From NCBI GenBank assembly GCA_026398575.1, contig JAPLSP010000146.1:1-16839 (forward strand): a DNA stretch of 16,839 bases, given 5' to 3'. A program made the position numbers and the translations under genes. Source of the DNA: Candidatus Sumerlaeota bacterium. GTDB lineage: Bacteria; Sumerlaeota; Sumerlaeia; JADFCT01. The number at the start of each line of letters is the position of its first letter. Positions within the stretch are counted from its first letter, which is position 1. Below the pieces are notes generated by a model. That model worked only from the letters and a program-made list of their open reading frames with translations. It was not told the origin of the DNA and ran no database searches. Below, in pieces: positions 14,309-16,839 of this stretch.

Positions 14309-16807
14309 ATGAACGCTTCTATATTGAAACAGATGGTTCTCATGATTTGCTTCGCGTGCGCGCTTGGTCCGCGCGTGGCGCAGGGGCATGATGTTTTGCT
14401 GGATGGCGGTGAGGTTCTGCGCGTTGAGCCTGTCTCGACGGGAATCATCCGCATTCGTCTGAGCGACAACGGCTTGTTTCCAGAATCTTTGATGGAGCGA
14501 TACCAGATCGTGCGGCGCGACTGGCCGGCGTTTCCATCCAGCCTCCAGAAACAGCAGGACGGCGTCATGATTGAGACAGCATTCGCCGTTGTCTCCGTGC
14601 GCCGTTCCGACGGAACGATCACGCTCAAAGACCGCAATGGCAGGACGATCATTGATCGCATCGAGCCGCTGCTATCCAAACTGGATGAAAAGAAACTTCA
14701 GCGGCATCAGGCGCGCCTCGAATCCATGGCCGAATACTTCAGGGCTTCAAAAACTCAGACCGCCCGTCAGGCCTTGTGGGGCGAATGGAACGCGAAGCCC
14801 TCTCAAGTCCTGGGAGCGCCGGATCTCAAAACATCCGCGGCCGCGGCGGTTGCGCCGACAACCGCGGTCGTCTCCAAGCCTTTCGGCATGGTTTTCTCAC
14901 TGAAAGACCCAGAGCGGTTTTATGGCCTTGGCGCGGCCACGCCGCTGCGCATCCAGCTGCGCGGCCATGGCTATCGCAATTGGGTGGAATATCAGGGCGA
15001 AGGCGGCTTTGACAGCCGATTTGCCAAGTTCTATCAAACCGAGGGCCCGATCCCCTTTCTCATGAGCACGGGAGGGTGGGGGATATTTATCAATACATCC
15101 TTCCTGCATTTCCTGGACATCGGGCGCTATGAACCGGATCAGATGGCGGTATGGGCTCCGCGCGGGAATCTGGATTTCTTCCTGCTCTCGGGCGAAGGCC
15201 TTCCGGCGTTGATCGAGCGCTATACGGAAATAACCGGCAAGCCAATCCTGCTTCCCCGATGGGGGTATGGCCTGACCTACGTCGGCAACATGCTCTCGAA
15301 TCAATACGAGATCCTGAATGACGCGCTCATGTTTCGAGATCGCGGCATCCCTTGCGATATCATCGGGCTCGAACCGCAATGGATGAAAAATAATTACGAC
15401 GCATCGCGCCAAAAAACATGGAACTCGCCGGGAAAATTCTACATGGAATACTGGGTGCCGCGCGCGTGGTCCATGGTCGGCGCCTTGGATCGCATGGGAT
15501 ACAAACTCTCGGTCTGGCTTTGCTGCGATGATGATTTGACCCTTGAAGAAGAAAGACAGGTGGCTGTTCGCGAGGGACGTCCCGGCGCCGTTCCGGATGA
15601 GCCGGACGCCTGGTTCGGTCACCTCCACAAATTCATGAACCAGGGAGTAGCCGCATTCAAGGTGGACCCTTCATCCACCATCAACGTTCACACGGGACGC
15701 GCATACTACAACAAGCGGGACGATCTCGAGATGCATAATCTCATGCAAACCCTGATGCTGAAGCAAATGTATCTGGGGTTCCGGCAATTCGCGCAGCGGC
15801 GGCCCATGATTCATTATTGCGGCGCCTATGCCGGGACGCAGCATTGGGGCGCGCTCAATATGGGCGACAACGGCGGGGAAACAAAAGCGCTGGCGTGGAT
15901 GCTCGGTTATAGTTTGTCCGGACAGATGAACCTCGGCGGCGACATGGCGCCTCACAGCGATTACATCCGGCCGGGGGCGGGCATGCATTTCAATTTCTTC
16001 ATGCCCTGGAGCCAGTTGAACAATTGGGCCTTTGCGTGGCAGCCCTGGTATCTGGGACCAAAAGGCGAGCGCATGTTCCGCGAATATGCCCAATTGCGCA
16101 GCCAATTGGCGCCATACATTTACTCGGCCGCTCATACGGGCGTCCGCACCGGCATGCCGATTGTCCGCGCCATGCCGCTGATGTATCCCGATGACCTGGA
16201 AACCTCCGATTCGTCCCGGCAATACATGTTCGGCGATTTCCTGCTGGTTGGCGCCTTCGAGGAAGATATCTATCTGCCGCGCGGGCGGTGGATTGATTAC
16301 TGGACTGGGCAGGACTACACCGGTCCCAAGCGCTTCAAGCCTGTGATTCCGGATGGGCGCGGTGGATCGCTGTTCGTGAAAGCAGGCGCCATCATTCCTT
16401 TTGCCCCGCTGTCCGCCTCGTTGAGCGCGCCGGCGAGCGACACGCTCATCCTGCGCGTCTGGCCTGAAGGCAATTCCGATTACACGCTGTATGAGGACGA
16501 TGGCGAATCGCTGGAATATGAAAAAGGCGCGGTCGCCATCACGCGGATTGCCTGCCGGAAAAACGGGGGACATACCACGCTGAACATCAATCCCCGGGAA
16601 TCGGGATATAAGGACATGCCGGCAAGCCGTCTTTATGAGATATGCGTTCATCTCCCCGAACCTCGCCAAATCAAACTCAATGGGAAAACTCTCGATCGCG
16701 GAAAAAAAGAATGGTCCTACGATTTTGACGCGAAGGCGGCGCGCCTGACTGCCCGCGAGGATCCGGAGCGGCGCCAGCCAATTGTAGTGGAGATCGCATC
16801 GCAATGA
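14309..16807 (+). CDS. Secreted glycoside hydrolase family 31 (alpha-glucosidase/alpha-xylosidase-like)
   Basis: An 832-residue exported alpha-glycosidase. The ATG at 14309 follows a G-rich ribosome-binding site (GGAGGG, 8 nt); the frame is open earlier, but only across rfbF. Residues 1-26 are a signal peptide (basic n-region, MVLMICFACALG core, VAQG end). An N-terminal beta-sandwich is followed by the (beta/alpha)8 barrel: LPRWGYGLTYVGN at the barrel start, IPCDIIGLEPQWM, KVDPSS with the presumed nucleophile Asp453, and AGTQHWGALNMGDNGGE with the presumed acid/base Asp520. Beta-sandwich tails follow (VGAFEEDIYLPRGRWIDYWTG and LYEDDGESLEYE, the latter typical of GH31 C-terminal DUF5110-like domains). 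Oddities: Glu355 stands where many GH31 enzymes have Asp, and the nucleophile motif is KVDPSS rather than DMNE or KTDFGE, so the substrate cannot be assigned. Its place after rfbF suggests it acts on a surface or extracellular glycan. Confidence 0.93.
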   Translation: MNASILKQMVLMICFACALGPRVAQGHDVLLDGGEVLRVEPVSTGIIRIRLSDNGLFPESLMERYQIVRRDWPAFPSSLQKQQDGVMIETAFAVVSVRRSDGTITLKDRNGRTIIDRIEPLLSKLDEKKLQRHQARLESMAEYFRASKTQTARQALWGEWNAKPSQVLGAPDLKTSAAAAVAPTTAVVSKPFGMVFSLKDPERFYGLGAATPLRIQLRGHGYRNWVEYQGEGGFDSRFAKFYQTEGPIPFLMSTGGWGIFINTSFLHFLDIGRYEPDQMAVWAPRGNLDFFLLSGEGLPALIERYTEITGKPILLPRWGYGLTYVGNMLSNQYEILNDALMFRDRGIPCDIIGLEPQWMKNNYDASRQKTWNSPGKFYMEYWVPRAWSMVGALDRMGYKLSVWLCCDDDLTLEEERQVAVREGRPGAVPDEPDAWFGHLHKFMNQGVAAFKVDPSSTINVHTGRAYYNKRDDLEMHNLMQTLMLKQMYLGFRQFAQRRPMIHYCGAYAGTQHWGALNMGDNGGETKALAWMLGYSLSGQMNLGGDMAPHSDYIRPGAGMHFNFFMPWSQLNNWAFAWQPWYLGPKGERMFREYAQLRSQLAPYIYSAAHTGVRTGMPIVRAMPLMYPDDLETSDSSRQYMFGDFLLVGAFEEDIYLPRGRWIDYWTGQDYTGPKRFKPVIPDGRGGSLFVKAGAIIPFAPLSASLSAPASDTLILRVWPEGNSDYTLYEDDGESLEYEKGAVAITRIACRKNGGHTTLNINPRESGYKDMPASRLYEICVHLPEPRQIKLNGKTLDRGKKEWSYDFDAKAARLTAREDPERRQPIVVEIASQ

Positions 16808-16815
16808 CCGTCGCG

Positions 16816-16831
16816 CCCGGCAATCGCCGGG
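16816..16831 (+). terminator. Hairpin CCCGGC-AATC-GCCGGG after GH31 gene
   Basis: A perfect 6-bp GC-only stem with a 4-nt loop begins 9 bp after the stop at the window end. Any T-tract would begin in the last eight bases, and none is visible (AGATGGCG), so it is only a candidate terminator. Confidence 0.4.
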
Positions 16832-16839
16832 AGATGGCG

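Overview
The window comes from a moderately GC-rich, free-living bacterium whose genome carries many short tandem repeats. A 14-repeat FG-GAP secreted protein with a dockerin-like tail, large GT-C membrane proteins, a secreted GH31 glycosidase and an APC permease fused to a Usp domain suggest an environmental lineage, perhaps of the Planctomycetes-Verrucomicrobia-Lentisphaerae type or a candidate phylum near it. No marker gene fixes the taxonomy. I found no rRNA, tRNA, CRISPR array, transposase or phage gene.

Layout. Bases 1-1554 (+) hold the 3' part of a multi-pass membrane protein ending in five TPRs. Convergent to it is a minus-strand pair: an aldo/keto reductase with two C-terminal 4Fe-4S motifs (5059-3950), then the secreted FG-GAP protein (3928-1592). 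A 302-bp divergent intergenic region follows, with inverted heptamer arrays, a TATAAT box and a perfect palindrome. To its right on the plus strand are an APC-Usp permease (5362-7179), a dihydroorotate dehydrogenase gene overlapping its iron-sulfur/FAD electron-transfer partner (pyrD-pyrK, 7373-9191), and a second aldo/keto reductase (9344-10348) preceded by a 9/10-bp repeat array. After a palindrome-rich gap comes a probable three-gene operon: a GT39-like membrane glycosyltransferase with a LamG-like tail (10644-13430), glucose-1-phosphate cytidylyltransferase rfbF (13498-14280) and a secreted GH31 enzyme (14309-16807).

How the genes fit together. PyrD and PyrK would form a heterotetrameric class 1B dihydroorotate dehydrogenase, oxidising dihydroorotate and passing electrons through FAD and a 2Fe-2S cluster to a pyridine nucleotide. 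The last three genes look like surface-glycan metabolism: CDP-glucose synthesis, lipid-linked sugar transfer in the membrane, and hydrolysis outside the cytoplasm. The remaining genes look like unlinked housekeeping functions.

The most unusual feature is a set of heptanucleotide tandem repeats. Several unrelated 7-bp words (CAATCCG, CAATCGT, GGGTTCG, GTTCCGA, CCCTGNC, AAATGAG/CATTTTN) are arrayed both between genes and inside two membrane-protein genes. In the coding tracts most words are stop-free in all three sense frames. Because 7 = 1 mod 3, they encode the same cyclic heptapeptide in every frame. They sit at predicted loops between membrane helices, so they look like tolerated, expanding insertions.
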